Source: Firmicutes bacterium AM55-24TS
GTDB taxonomy: Bacteria > Bacillota > Clostridia > UBA1381
Assembly: GCA_003460745.1 (NCBI GenBank)
Contig: QTVU01000069.1
Coordinates: 1 to 11,104, forward strand
Direction of reading: 5' to 3'
DNA length: 11,104 nucleotides
The notes under the pieces were generated by a model. That model had not been told where the DNA came from. It ran no database searches and was given only the letters and a program-made list of their open reading frames with translations. A program made the translations under genes and the position numbers. This document shows positions 1 to 6,563 of the stretch, piece by piece; the first letter of the stretch is position 1; every line of letters begins with the position of its first letter.

Positions 1-81
1 TATAATACAAAACGAATCAAGCAGTCACTGGGCTATATGAGTCCGGCAGAGTACAGACATAGTCTTGGATTAACAGCATAA
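1..81 (+). CDS. IS3-family transposase OrfB, C-terminal end (partial)
   Basis: This is the 3' end of a gene that enters from the left edge in frame 1; 26 residues and a stop are visible. The peptide includes the stretch RIKQSLGYMSPAEYR. The 'R-K-LGYMSP-EYR' pattern closes the DDE integrase domain (rve_3) of IS3-family OrfB proteins, which catalyse strand transfer of the circularised IS after an OrfA-OrfB frameshift. The catalytic D, D and E residues lie upstream, outside the window, so integrity cannot be judged. The stop is at 79-81 and the probable IS end lies about 23 bases further on. Confidence 0.85.
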   Translation, partial: YNTKRIKQSLGYMSPAEYRHSLGLTA

Positions 82-104
82 AATAGTCCAAGAATATGTC
101 CGCA
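1..104 (+). mobile_element. Right end of an IS3-family insertion sequence
   Basis: Only the last ~100 bases of the element are in the window: the end of the OrfB transposase plus a short non-coding tail. The tail after the stop codon reads AGTCCAAGAATATGTCCGCA, which resembles the subterminal part of IS3-family right ends. The element probably stops at the CA at 103-104, since IS3-family elements begin TG and end CA. The matching left end is outside the window, so neither the inverted repeat nor a target duplication can be verified. The family comes from the transposase tail; the exact end is inferred. Confidence 0.6.
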
Positions 105-122
105 CCTCCCTCTCCCATTTTG

Positions 123-146
123 TATTTACACAAAACTTGAAGAATA
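123..146. other. Short AT-rich motif shared with the IS21 left flank
   Basis: TATTTACACAAAACTTGA here recurs, in opposite orientation, at about 3781-3797 (there ATTTACACAAAAACTTGA when read on the minus strand). Both copies sit beside insertion sequences. The string resembles the outer ends of clostridial IS256-type elements (TTTACACAAAA followed by CTTGAC), but no IS256 transposase is present. It may be leftover IS end sequence or chance in AT-rich DNA. Confidence 0.25.
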
Positions 147-163
147 CTCAATTCCGTCCGCTT

Positions 164-301
164 TTACGTTATTTTATCAAACATTTCCTCTAATTCTATA
201 CATTTCAATCTCGCCTTCATGTCAGAATTACTTTCCTGCATAAAATGTCACTCATTTAAAATATCTGCAATTTTTGATAATGTAATTTCTTTCCTATCCA
301 T
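164..301 (-). pseudogene. Small ORF with an in-frame TGA (about 45 codons)
   Basis: On the minus strand an ATG at 301 follows GGAAGG by 10 bases and opens a frame starting MDRKEITLSKIADILNE. It hits TGA at 248-250, then continues in the same frame through a helical, charged stretch (MQESNSDMKARLKCIELEE and on) to TAA at 164. The two halves read as one small helical protein, so a single sense-to-TGA change is the simplest explanation. I do not recognise the family. It lies downstream of the TOPRIM gene on the same strand and may be an accessory protein of the host mobile element. A very short intact peptide of 17 residues is possible but less likely. Confidence 0.35.
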
Positions 302-343
302 AATAATCATTCCTTCCTTTTTACCCAATCTACTACACCGCTT

Positions 344-372
344 TATATATCCTATTTACCTTTTCCTGACAA
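344..372 (-). promoter_or_regulatory. Possible sigma-A promoter for the small minus-strand ORF
   Basis: Read on the minus strand, TTGTCA (367-372) is followed after 17 bases by TATATA (344-349). It lies after the TOPRIM stop and about 43 bases before the small ORF start. The boxes are moderately good, but the region is AT-rich, so chance is a real alternative. The rest of the 302-408 gap shows no terminator or other structure. Confidence 0.3.
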
Positions 373-408
373 CAAAGCCACTGTTTCCAAAGTTTAACCA
401 CTATACAA

Positions 409-1113
409 TTATTTATCTATACATTCAGCATTAGTCAAAAAATACAGTCCAAAATTTGTATTTCTCTCTAATGAATGCAAATCTTGTTTTATGTATTCCC
501 ACGATTCATGGTATCCATTAACGACAGAAAAATCTGACTTTGTGATAAAAGTTATAAATTCATTTATTTTATCTTTATATTCTTTCACAAATCTAATAGC
601 ATCTCTTTCTTTATCTTCGTCACTGCTATTCAGCTTATTGTAAAATACATGATCCAAGTTACATGACATATAGTAGCATGAATAAGGTATTGTACTCCAT
701 ACAGTTTTGCAACATGATAATTTATCTAATATACTGGATTTTTGTATGTTTCTGCTGATTATTTTATTTTTATCATCAGACTTTATATTGACTAAACTAT
801 AAATAGGTTTAGCCGCATCTTTATCCTCTAATATATGTTCGTCATCTATATATGCACCGTCCATATCCACAATATGAATGACTTCTTTAAAATCAGATTT
901 TTTAAAATGGTTATTTTTGGCATAATTTTGAACAATAGTGCCTATTTTTGCAAGTATATTTGAATTTGTTACACCATGTTGAGTTGTTATATCACCATGA
1001 ATAATTTGTACATACACTTCATTCTTATCTAACATCCTACTAAGCATTGTACCAATAACTTCATCATCAGAAGGGCCTTCAACTATTACAAAAACAATTT
1101 TCTTACGAGCCAC
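409..1113 (-). CDS. TOPRIM-type protein, probable nuclease partner of an ATPase defence pair
   Basis: A 234-residue protein from a GTG start. The N-terminus has a hydrophobic strand then VEGPSDDEVIG (glutamate near residue 12), and IVDMDGAY follows at residues 81-88 (D83, D85). A strand-E-G motif followed by a D-x-D strand is the metal-binding signature of TOPRIM domains, as in OLD, Gabija and PARIS AriB nucleases. The C-terminal half is cysteine- and tyrosine-rich (MSCNLDHVFYN) and I cannot assign it. GTG at 1111-1113 was chosen because AGGTGA lies 5 bases upstream and the start overlaps the ATPase stop by 11 bases; a TTG at 1140 is also open but would overlap more. The tight overlap implies translational coupling with the ATPase. 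Nuclease activity is inferred from the fold motif. It could instead be a non-catalytic TOPRIM-like sensor. I cannot name a precise family. Confidence 0.75.
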   Translation of the reverse strand: MARKKIVFVIVEGPSDDEVIGTMLSRMLDKNEVYVQIIHGDITTQHGVTNSNILAKIGTIVQNYAKNNHFKKSDFKEVIHIVDMDGAYIDDEHILEDKDAAKPIYSLVNIKSDDKNKIISRNIQKSSILDKLSCCKTVWSTIPYSCYYMSCNLDHVFYNKLNSSDEDKERDAIRFVKEYKDKINEFITFITKSDFSVVNGYHESWEYIKQDLHSLERNTNFGLYFLTNAECIDK

Positions 1114-2512
1114 TAATATCACCTGCCTCTCTGAATGCAAGTGCTATCTCATAGTTATTTGTAGTTTCATAAACCGGTTCATCTTGTTCACCCAATATAA
1201 TATCTCTGTAATAAAAATCTCTAAGATTATTATTATTTTTTACATTACTGAATCGTATATATCTGTTATTCACATTCGTTGTTGTAAACGCTATGAATCC
1301 CTTATCTATAGTTTCTAATGGGCGTAAATTATGTGATGTGAATATAAGTTGCCCATTTCCTTTTTCCGAAATTATTCTTAAGATTTCACCTAATAAATAC
1401 TCAAAAATTCCCGAATCCAATTCATCGATTGCAACTGTTATAGAATCATTATTATATACAACTATAAGAAGTTGTAATATAGATACAATCTTTTTTATTC
1501 CTTCCGATTCATAACGCAATGCAATTTCTTTTTTATTTTTCTTTGAGATTAATTCAATAATATAACCAGTTTCACCATTTTTCATTGTTTGAGTTCCGAT
1601 TACTTTTATGCCGATAGTTAAATTCGGAATAAGCTGTTCCAACACTATATTCATATTTTTAATAACATTATTTACAACTTCAAATGCTTGTTCGGGTATC
1701 ACTCCTGAACCATTTAGCGGAATCGGTAAATTGCCAACTGCATTTCCTCTTTTATTTGAATACTTAAAAAATAACGGTAATGCGTCAAAACTAATAAGTC
1801 CCGAATTTTTTACATCGATAATAAAAAGTTCAAAATTTCCAAATTTAGTTAATGCATCAAATAAAAAAACATGATATTTTTCTTCACAGTTTTTCCTTAT
1901 GCAGTTTAATAATTCTTTTGAAAACACAAACGATTTGGATGTCGCTAACGCAATTTTCTTCGCCACAAACAAATCCTTTTCATCCTCATTTCCTGTCAAC
2001 ACATTATATTTTGATTTAGGCAAAAAAACATCTGATGTTCTGGTATTGATAATTGGCATTTTTCTAATTTTTTTATCTCCGCATTCATATGAATAACTTA
2101 AAACCTCATCAACAATAACAGCCTTTTCTTCTTCAGCAACTTCCAAACTGTTATCATCGATATTAACCGCATTTTTTTCTATTTCTTTTTTTAAACTAAA
2201 TGAATAATTTACATTATACTCAGCTTTTTTATCAATATCCTTAACGGTAAACTCATATTCCAATGTGGCTGCGTCTGCGTCAACATTTACAAAATCTGCA
2301 TATTGTTTAGGAATCGGTCTACCACAAAGAGCAAATTTCAGCAAAGCTATAGCGTCAATTAATGCTGTTTTACCCGAACCATTCTGTCCATACAAACCAA
2401 GAACGCTGGCTTTATAATTTTTTCTGTGATTTTCAAGCAGAAGACTTCCGTTTACAACATTTTTCCAATTTTTTATAGTAATCTTTTTTATACGAATTAC
2501 TGACTTGCCCAT
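1103..2512 (-). CDS. ABC-type/AAA15-like ATPase (OLD/AriA-like), probable defence sensor
   Basis: About 469 residues, intact. The N-terminus is a short strand region (IRIKKITIKNWKNV) leading to a Walker A loop GQNGSGKT at residues 42-49. The C-terminal half has a signature-like SEGIKK, a Walker B strand ending in IDELDSG (D363, E364) and an H-loop FTSHNLRP (H394). This SMC/RecF-like layout with a long insert between Walker A and B is typical of AAA15/OLD-type ATPases that pair with TOPRIM nucleases in phage defence. Starts at GTG 2527 and ATG 2521, 2518 and 2512 are all possible; 2512 is chosen because GGGG lies 9 bases upstream. It has its own promoter (2557-2585) and runs directly into the TOPRIM gene. 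ATP binding is well supported; a role in sensing phage is inferred from context. Confidence 0.85.
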   Translation of the reverse strand: MGKSVIRIKKITIKNWKNVVNGSLLLENHRKNYKASVLGLYGQNGSGKTALIDAIALLKFALCGRPIPKQYADFVNVDADAATLEYEFTVKDIDKKAEYNVNYSFSLKKEIEKNAVNIDDNSLEVAEEEKAVIVDEVLSYSYECGDKKIRKMPIINTRTSDVFLPKSKYNVLTGNEDEKDLFVAKKIALATSKSFVFSKELLNCIRKNCEEKYHVFLFDALTKFGNFELFIIDVKNSGLISFDALPLFFKYSNKRGNAVGNLPIPLNGSGVIPEQAFEVVNNVIKNMNIVLEQLIPNLTIGIKVIGTQTMKNGETGYIIELISKKNKKEIALRYESEGIKKIVSILQLLIVVYNNDSITVAIDELDSGIFEYLLGEILRIISEKGNGQLIFTSHNLRPLETIDKGFIAFTTTNVNNRYIRFSNVKNNNNLRDFYYRDIILGEQDEPVYETTNNYEIALAFREAGDISGS

Positions 2513-2528
2513 ATTCATCATCCCCACA

Positions 2529-2804
2529 TCATATAAGTTTAATTAATATCACATATAGTATAACACATGTTCTCCAAATTATCAATATGAAATATAAAAA
2601 ATCGAACATTTTGTTCCTTTTTTGTATTTCAATAATATCATTTTTGCCATTTATCATAACATAATCTTCAAGAGGTATTATGCTATCCCATCTGCAGTTA
2701 GTTGTTCCATAAGGTAGGTCTGTGAATATCATATCAACTGATTTATCAGGAATATCTTTCATCAGTTCAAGACAATCGCCTTGCCATAATTTAATGTCGC
2801 TCAT
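2529..2804 (-). pseudogene. DNA methyltransferase, N-terminal fragment
   Basis: The ORF has 91 codons with a good ribosome site (GTGAGG, 7 bases before ATG 2804). The first ~47 residues are clearly the start of an N6-adenine/N4-cytosine methyltransferase: WQGDCLELMKDIPDKSVDMI followed by FTDLPYGTTNCRWDSIIPLE. DLPYG is the DPPY-type catalytic motif IV, and GDCLELM precedes it as in beta-class enzymes. After about residue 47 the sequence stops looking like a methyltransferase and becomes AT-rich, ending in a hydrophobic tail; family members are usually well over 200 residues. The AdoMet-binding FxGxG region is missing, so it should be inactive. It follows the HTH gene by 9 bases. The break point near 2660 is probably where the ATPase/TOPRIM unit replaced the 3' part. 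Confidence 0.75.
2557..2585 (-). promoter_or_regulatory. Sigma-A promoter of the ATPase/TOPRIM unit
   Basis: On the minus strand TTGATA (2580-2585) and TATACT (2557-2562) are separated by exactly 17 bases, a near-consensus housekeeping promoter. Transcription would begin near 2550, giving a leader of about 38 bases before the ATPase start at 2512. It lies inside the tail of the truncated methyltransferase ORF, so it probably arrived with the defence unit and lets the unit be expressed independently of the upstream genes. Confidence 0.6.
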
Positions 2805-2813
2805 ACCAAAACC

Positions 2814-3779
2814 TCACTTTGCTATGTTTTTAAGCACTTTTCTCGAATAGTTGTTTGCATAATATACTTCGGTCCTTGTTGGATTGAGGATTATCTTGCT
2901 TGCTTTAGCTTCAAGCAAGCCGAAAAAGACCATACATAATTCTTTTTCGGCAGGGGATAAGACTTGATTAATTTTTGAAGCAATTTCTTTTAGATTTTCC
3001 GGTGATAAATCTTCGGACAATAGAGTTGCTTCGATTATTGCGTTTGTTTCAACTGTTTCATTTGTTTCGGCTGTTTCGTTTACATTCTCAACTACTTTGT
3101 CAGATTTAGCTATTATTTCAGTGTTATTGACTTCTGAAATTTGTTCCGGTTCTTTTATATTCTCAAAGTCAGGAATAGAATCATATTTTTCTTCGGTAAA
3201 TGTATCAAGTTCATACTGATACGATTCCTCTATTTCTGTACAAGAATGCACTCTAAAACCTATAACCTTTTTTGAATCTGGAGAAGCATATACTTTAGAA
3301 ACAAAGCCACAATCAAGTAATTTAGCCAAAATTCTATCTAATTGGCGAACTGACATATTTAATCTTTTTGCTATGTATGCTTTTGTACCTTTATAACAAC
3401 CGATATGACTGTTACTAAAACTGTATAATAAAGCATAGACTGTAAGTGAATGACCGGATAAATTCAATTTTGACATCATCCAATCATAAATAGTGAAAAA
3501 TGCCGGTTTATCAATAAAATCACCGTTCTCATCAGTTATGCCTTTGGCTATCAAAACATCCGGTGAATGGCGATAACTAACATATTTAATACCGTTTTTG
3601 TACTTCCATGTCTTTAGCAAATATCCCTTTTTCACCAATTCATTAAGTGAACGAATTACTGTTGTACGGGATATATGAATACGCCTGCAAAGGTATTCAA
3701 TGCTGCCACGATAGATTCCACCCTTGATTCGAGAAAAGCTGTAAATCAAAGCAAATATCAGTAATTCATATTTTTTAAG
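2814..3779 (-). pseudogene. Two-HTH replication-initiator-like protein, 5' end lost at the IS21 insertion
   Basis: The frame is open from 3779 to the stop at 2814 (about 321 codons). It begins mid-protein with LKKYELLIFALIYSFSR, and a stop codon (3780-3782) lies immediately upstream. Two winged-helix segments are visible: YLCRRIHISRTTVIRSLNEL and, about 100 residues later, YIAKRLNMSVRQLDRILAKL. An acidic linker with NETAETNETVETN-like repeats and a C-terminal helical piece follow. This resembles the helix-turn-helix replication/RepA-like proteins encoded beside DNA methylases in clostridial conjugative elements. There is no start codon with a ribosome site; TTG at 3749 is the first possible start but has no Shine-Dalgarno. 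The N-terminus has probably been removed by the adjacent IS21 element. Its role in replication is inferred from family resemblance only. Confidence 0.65.
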
Positions 3780-3796
3780 TCAAGTTTTTGTGTAAA

Positions 3797-3846
3797 TGTC
3801 AAGTGAAAATGTACAAAAAGGGCAAATGAAAATGTACAATTTTGGC
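3797..3846 (+). repeat. IS21 inverted repeat, left end
   Basis: It begins TGTCAAGTGAAAATGTACA and ends ATTTTGGC, matching the reverse complement of 5981-6031 with scattered mismatches and one gap. Two GAAAATGTACA copies (3805-3815 and 3828-3838) are spaced 23 bases apart, likely transposase binding sites. Confidence 0.8.
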
Positions 3847-3937
3847 GGAAGCATATTTCGTAACATTCATCAAAGGATAAACAAGCATCTCTGCTGCTTT
3901 CGATGAATATCATGTCATATGCGTTGTATAACTACTG

Positions 3938-3953
3938 GGCGAATAAATTCGCC
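3938..3953. other. Small perfect hairpin downstream of istB
   Basis: GGCGAAT, AA, ATTCGCC forms a 7-base stem just after the istB stop (3966 on the minus strand). There is no T-run after it on either strand, so it is not a convincing terminator. It lies inside the IS21 element, in the ~120-base non-coding stretch between istB and the inverted repeat. Confidence 0.35.
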
Positions 3954-3965
3954 TCCCAATTAAAA

Positions 3966-4729
3966 TCAGCTCCTGGTTTCAGCGTCTTCATCAAAAAGAT
4001 TTCGGTCCTTTACCCTGTAGGAGTGCCCCGTGATTTTAATGATTTCACAGTGATGTACCAACCTGTCAATGATTGCGTTTGCAATTACTGCATCTCCAAA
4101 AACATCCGGCCATTTTGAAAAAGACTGATTTGTCGTAAGGATGGTTGGTCTGAATTCATATCTTGCTGCGATTAATTGGAAAAATCCATACGCCGCAGCT
4201 TTGTCAACCGGAAGATATCCGATTTCATCAATTATCAAAACTGTGTATTTGAGATAGTGTTTCACAACCTGCTCTACACGGTTTTCCTTTGATGCCTGCT
4301 TCAATTTCTCCATCAGTTTGGCAAAATTGATGAAATATGTAGATATTCTTTGGCTTGCTGCTTCAATTCCTATGGCTGTAGCAAGATGTGTTTTTCCTAC
4401 TCCGCTTGAGCCAATAAAGATAATATTTGTTTTCGTTTCTATGAATCTCAAACTTGTTAAATCTGCATTTGCTCTTTGTTTACTGATGGCTGGTATGAAA
4501 AATCAAAATCCTTAAACGTTTTATGTACGGAAAATGTGATGTCGTAATATTAATCTTTTTTGCTCTTTCTGCACGAAATTCAATCTCTGCATTTGTAAGC
4601 TCAAGTAAAGAGTCTACAAGAGATGTTTTGTTTTTTTGTTGATTTATCAATAACGTTCGGAAGAATTTCAAGCATCTTGGTAAGTGCAAGCTCTTCCATG
4701 TTGTTTTTTAATACATTAAAGCTTGTCAT
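3966..4729 (-). pseudogene. istB: IstB, IS21 helper ATPase, frameshifted
   Basis: IstB is the AAA+ regulator that directs the IstA transposase. The start (ATG at 4729) overlaps the istA end by 14 bases, giving MTSFNVLKNNMEELALTKML. The conserved sequence then changes frame three times. The first is at the A-rich run near 4626-4640. The second is near 4529 (the sequence should continue HFPYIKTFKDFDFSYQ). The third is near 4490, where a short GCCA repeat may have been lost. The remaining long frame (3966-4451) carries the core: Walker A GSSGVGKTHLA, Walker B VLIIDEIGYLP, TTNQSFSKW and the arginine-containing IIDRLVHH. The core is intact, but the N-terminal IstA-interaction part cannot be made in one piece, so the element is probably immobile unless helped in trans. 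Confidence 0.85.
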
Positions 4730-5942
4730 ATATCTCAAGATTCCTTTCTGCAACAGCTGTAATTTCATCATCGGAAAGCCTTCTCAAAGAGCTACATCTT
4801 GCAATTTCCATATAGTCCTGATGATTGAAATTTGTAATCTTTGATGTTTTATCCCAATGGCGTATAAAATGTCCGTCAAAGGTAATATTGAAGCCTATAC
4901 CATCATCTTCAATATCTAAATATTTGCCGATGTATTTAGGCGGTACAGAATACTTTCTGCCCTCATAGGTAATCAATGATTCAACACTAACTTTCCTTTT
5001 GATGGTTTCCTTGAAATATCCTGAAAGAATATCAAGGTCTGTTTGTATCAGATATGGTTTTTCAATATCAAGTAATTCAAACGGCGGTTTATCTGTTGCC
5101 TGACATTTTTCAGAATTGATTTGTTCATTAAGCTCCATCGTTATTCTTTTAATGTCATCAAAGCAGGTTATGTCTCCGCTGTAAACCTTTAATCTGTTCA
5201 CAAGCTTTGCAGTAACTTCAACTTTGCCCTTTGTTTCGGGACGGTATGCCACACAGGCTTTTGGAATGAACCCGCAATCAGAGGAGAACATACTGAATTC
5301 ATCATTAAACACAGGTTCATTGTACTGTGTACGTGCCTTATCAATTATTGAACGCATATTATCAAAGAGGATTTCATGAGGTACTCCACCTATGTATTTA
5401 AACGCTTTAACAAGACATTCTTCTACTGTATGTAAATCTTTTGTTTCTGTAACACAAAGAAACTTAGTTCTTGAAAAGCCGAGGATTAGTAAAAATACAT
5501 TAAATTTTATTGTATCACCGTCTTTGGTTTTGAAATTCATTGACTCTTTCCAATCCACCTGAGCCTGAATACCCGGATTTGTTTCAAAACGGATAACAGC
5601 TTGCTTTTGTTTTTCAAGGTTAAGCTTTCGGATATAGTCTTTAATTGTGGTATATGAGCCTGTATATCCATGATGCTTCGTGATGTAGTTACAGATAGCA
5701 ATAGCGGGAGCACCGGTTTTTAATTTTTCTTCTATTATCAATTCGAAGCCATCAGTTTTTCTGGGTTTATTTACTTTCGGCTGGGGCAGATTGTTTTTCA
5801 CAGCATTGATAGCTTTAGAAACGGTTCTGCGGTCACAACCGTACTGACGAGCAAGCTTTGAACAGTTAATATTTACTTGTGTGTTATCTTTAAGCATAAA
5901 CTTCACCTTCTCATAAATGTCTTTTCTGTAATTCATTTTCAT
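4716..5942 (-). CDS. istA: IstA, IS21-family DDE transposase
   Basis: About 408 residues and uninterrupted. An N-terminal HTH (CSKLARQYGCDRRTVSKAI, residues ~27-45) is followed by a second DNA-binding segment, then an RNase H-like catalytic core. Catalytic candidates are D130 (QAQVDWKE), D194 (ILFDNMRS) and E242 (PETKGKVE), with the usual IS21 spacing. A C-terminal Mu-type beta-barrel segment (YEGRKYSVPPKYIGKYL) follows. ATG at 5942 or 5936 is the likely start; GTG at 5945 is also open. No clear Shine-Dalgarno is present: the start lies inside or beside a perfect 38-base palindrome that could hide it in RNA. IstA cuts and joins the IS ends with IstB. Since istB is broken here, activity would need a second copy elsewhere. 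Confidence 0.92.
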   Translation of the reverse strand: MKMNYRKDIYEKVKFMLKDNTQVNINCSKLARQYGCDRRTVSKAINAVKNNLPQPKVNKPRKTDGFELIIEEKLKTGAPAIAICNYITKHHGYTGSYTTIKDYIRKLNLEKQKQAVIRFETNPGIQAQVDWKESMNFKTKDGDTIKFNVFLLILGFSRTKFLCVTETKDLHTVEECLVKAFKYIGGVPHEILFDNMRSIIDKARTQYNEPVFNDEFSMFSSDCGFIPKACVAYRPETKGKVEVTAKLVNRLKVYSGDITCFDDIKRITMELNEQINSEKCQATDKPPFELLDIEKPYLIQTDLDILSGYFKETIKRKVSVESLITYEGRKYSVPPKYIGKYLDIEDDGIGFNITFDGHFIRHWDKTSKITNFNHQDYMEIARCSSLRRLSDDEITAVAERNLEIYDKL

Positions 5943-5978
5943 CACTTTTGAATAGAGTATACTCTATTCAAAAGTGAT
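5941..5978. promoter_or_regulatory. Perfect 38-base palindrome over the istA start
   Basis: Each half is ATCACTTTTGAATAGAGTA and the two halves are exact reverse complements with no loop and no mismatch. The istA start codons at 5942 and 5945 lie inside it, so in an istA transcript the hairpin would bury the start region. It could act as a translational block against read-through transcripts entering the IS, as a terminator-like hairpin, or as a repressor operator. Confidence 0.85.
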
Positions 5979-5980
5979 TT

Positions 5981-6031
5981 GCCAGAATTGTACATTTTGA
6001 GTTGGCGTTTTTGTACATTTTTATTTTAACA
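5981..6031 (-). repeat. IS21 inverted repeat, right end
   Basis: Reverse complement of the 3797-3846 end. It contains TGTACATTTT at 5989-5998 and again at 6012-6021. It lies directly upstream of istA and abuts the TnpB fragment. Confidence 0.8.
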
Positions 6032-6032
6032 T

Positions 6033-6266
6033 TTATATGATGGAACTTATCAGAAGAAAACATTGTCTCAAAGATGGAATGATTTCAATGGAATTAAGGT
6101 GCAAAGAGATTTGTATTCAGCTTTCTTAATAATGAATATAGCAAGTGATTTAAAGAGTTTTGATATTGATAAATGTAACGAAAGATTTGAGAACTTTTAT
6201 CGACTTCACAATTTGGAAGTAGATAGATTAACTGGGCATAAGAATTTAAGTAGTATAGCAATTTAA
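6033..6266 (+). pseudogene. TnpB-like transposase, C-terminal fragment
   Basis: The frame runs out of the IS21 right end as LYDGTYQKKTLSQRW, then continues KVQRDLYSAFLIMN and RLHNLEVDRLTGHKN to a stop at 6266. The 'QRDLYSAFLI' piece resembles the last RuvC-like motif of TnpB-type proteins of IS200/IS605-like elements (conserved D before a small-residue helix). Only about 77 residues remain of a protein normally near 400; the RuvC I and II motifs and zinc-finger cysteines are absent. The 5' part was lost at the IS21 junction. The family call is from memory of related clostridial transposases and the TnpB-like right-end hairpin downstream; another zinc-ribbon transposase family is possible. Confidence 0.55.
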
Positions 6267-6435
6267 AAAAGAATATATAAAAGGTTTTGATACGAGCCTT
6301 ATACTATCGTTAAACAAGCGTTAGCGAGTTTGGTAGTGAAAGTCTTATAGAAACAGATTAGTCTTATATGCTTTCGAGTATATTTGGAAGTCTATGTATA
6401 TAAGAACCCAACGTGCTTTAGCTGTTGGAGTATCA
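6267..6435 (+). ncRNA. Structured TnpB right-end region, candidate omega RNA remnant
   Basis: TnpB elements encode a guide RNA scaffold that runs from the end of the gene through the right end. Here several nested hairpins are visible. ACTATC near 6303-6308 can pair with GGTAGT near 6331-6336, enclosing AAAC...GTTT and GCG...CGC-type stems. At 6408-6428 CCAAC-GTGCTTTAGCT-GTTGG forms a stem closely like the right-end hairpins of IS605-type elements, followed by GGAGTATCA. With TnpB truncated it should have no partner here. Transcription and exact ends are not shown by the sequence. Confidence 0.35.
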
Positions 6436-6445
6436 GTTATATTTT

Positions 6446-6480
6446 GGCATCTATTAAGTTAGATGCCTTATTTCATTTTT
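6446..6480 (+). terminator. Intrinsic terminator-like hairpin after the TnpB right end
   Basis: GGCATCTA (6446-6453), loop TTAAGT, TAGATGCC (6460-6467) is a perfect 8-base stem followed by TTATTTCATTTTT. It would stop + strand transcripts leaving the TnpB remnant. Confidence 0.55.
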
Positions 6481-6529
6481 AGGAGTGTCAAATAACCTTT
6501 GGCGAGAAAATTAAAAGTAAAAAATTATA

Positions 6530-6557
6530 TTGACTTTTTTTACGAGTGTGATACAAT
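6530..6557 (+). promoter_or_regulatory. Sigma-A promoter of the small structured RNA
   Basis: TTGACT (6530-6535) and TACAAT (6552-6557) are separated by 16 bases, predicting a start near 6564. No ORF with a ribosome site follows before the strong terminator at 6622-6673, so the product would be a ~110-base RNA. Confidence 0.6.
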
Positions 6558-6563
6558 ATAATT

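Larger units (their letters stand above)
3797..6031 (-). mobile_element. IS21-family insertion sequence (istA intact, istB broken)
   Basis: The element is about 2.2 kb and bounded by ~50-base imperfect inverted repeats (3797-3846 and 5981-6031), both starting TGT. Each end carries two copies of the internal motif AAAATGTACA, the multiple-site arrangement bound by IS21 transposases. istA and istB overlap on the minus strand as in all IS21 elements. Similarity between the ends extends about 6 bases further out (GTAAA versus ATAAA), so the true tips may be at 3791 and 6037. No target duplication is visible, and the two flanks belong to unrelated genes (HTH gene on the left, TnpB on the right). 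That suggests a deletion or recombination after insertion. Confidence 0.85.

Noticed and set aside
219..434. 71-codon plus-strand ORF rich in Ile, Phe and Leu
   Set aside because: No ribosome site, low-complexity composition, and it lies antisense to the small minus-strand ORF and TOPRIM end; a product of AT-rich DNA.
1113..1140. TTG at 1140 as the TOPRIM protein start
   Set aside because: GTG 1113 has AGGTGA at good spacing and puts the first beta strand of the TOPRIM fold at the N-terminus.
3938..3953. Rho-independent terminator after istB
   Set aside because: The stem is perfect but short and has no T-run on either strand.
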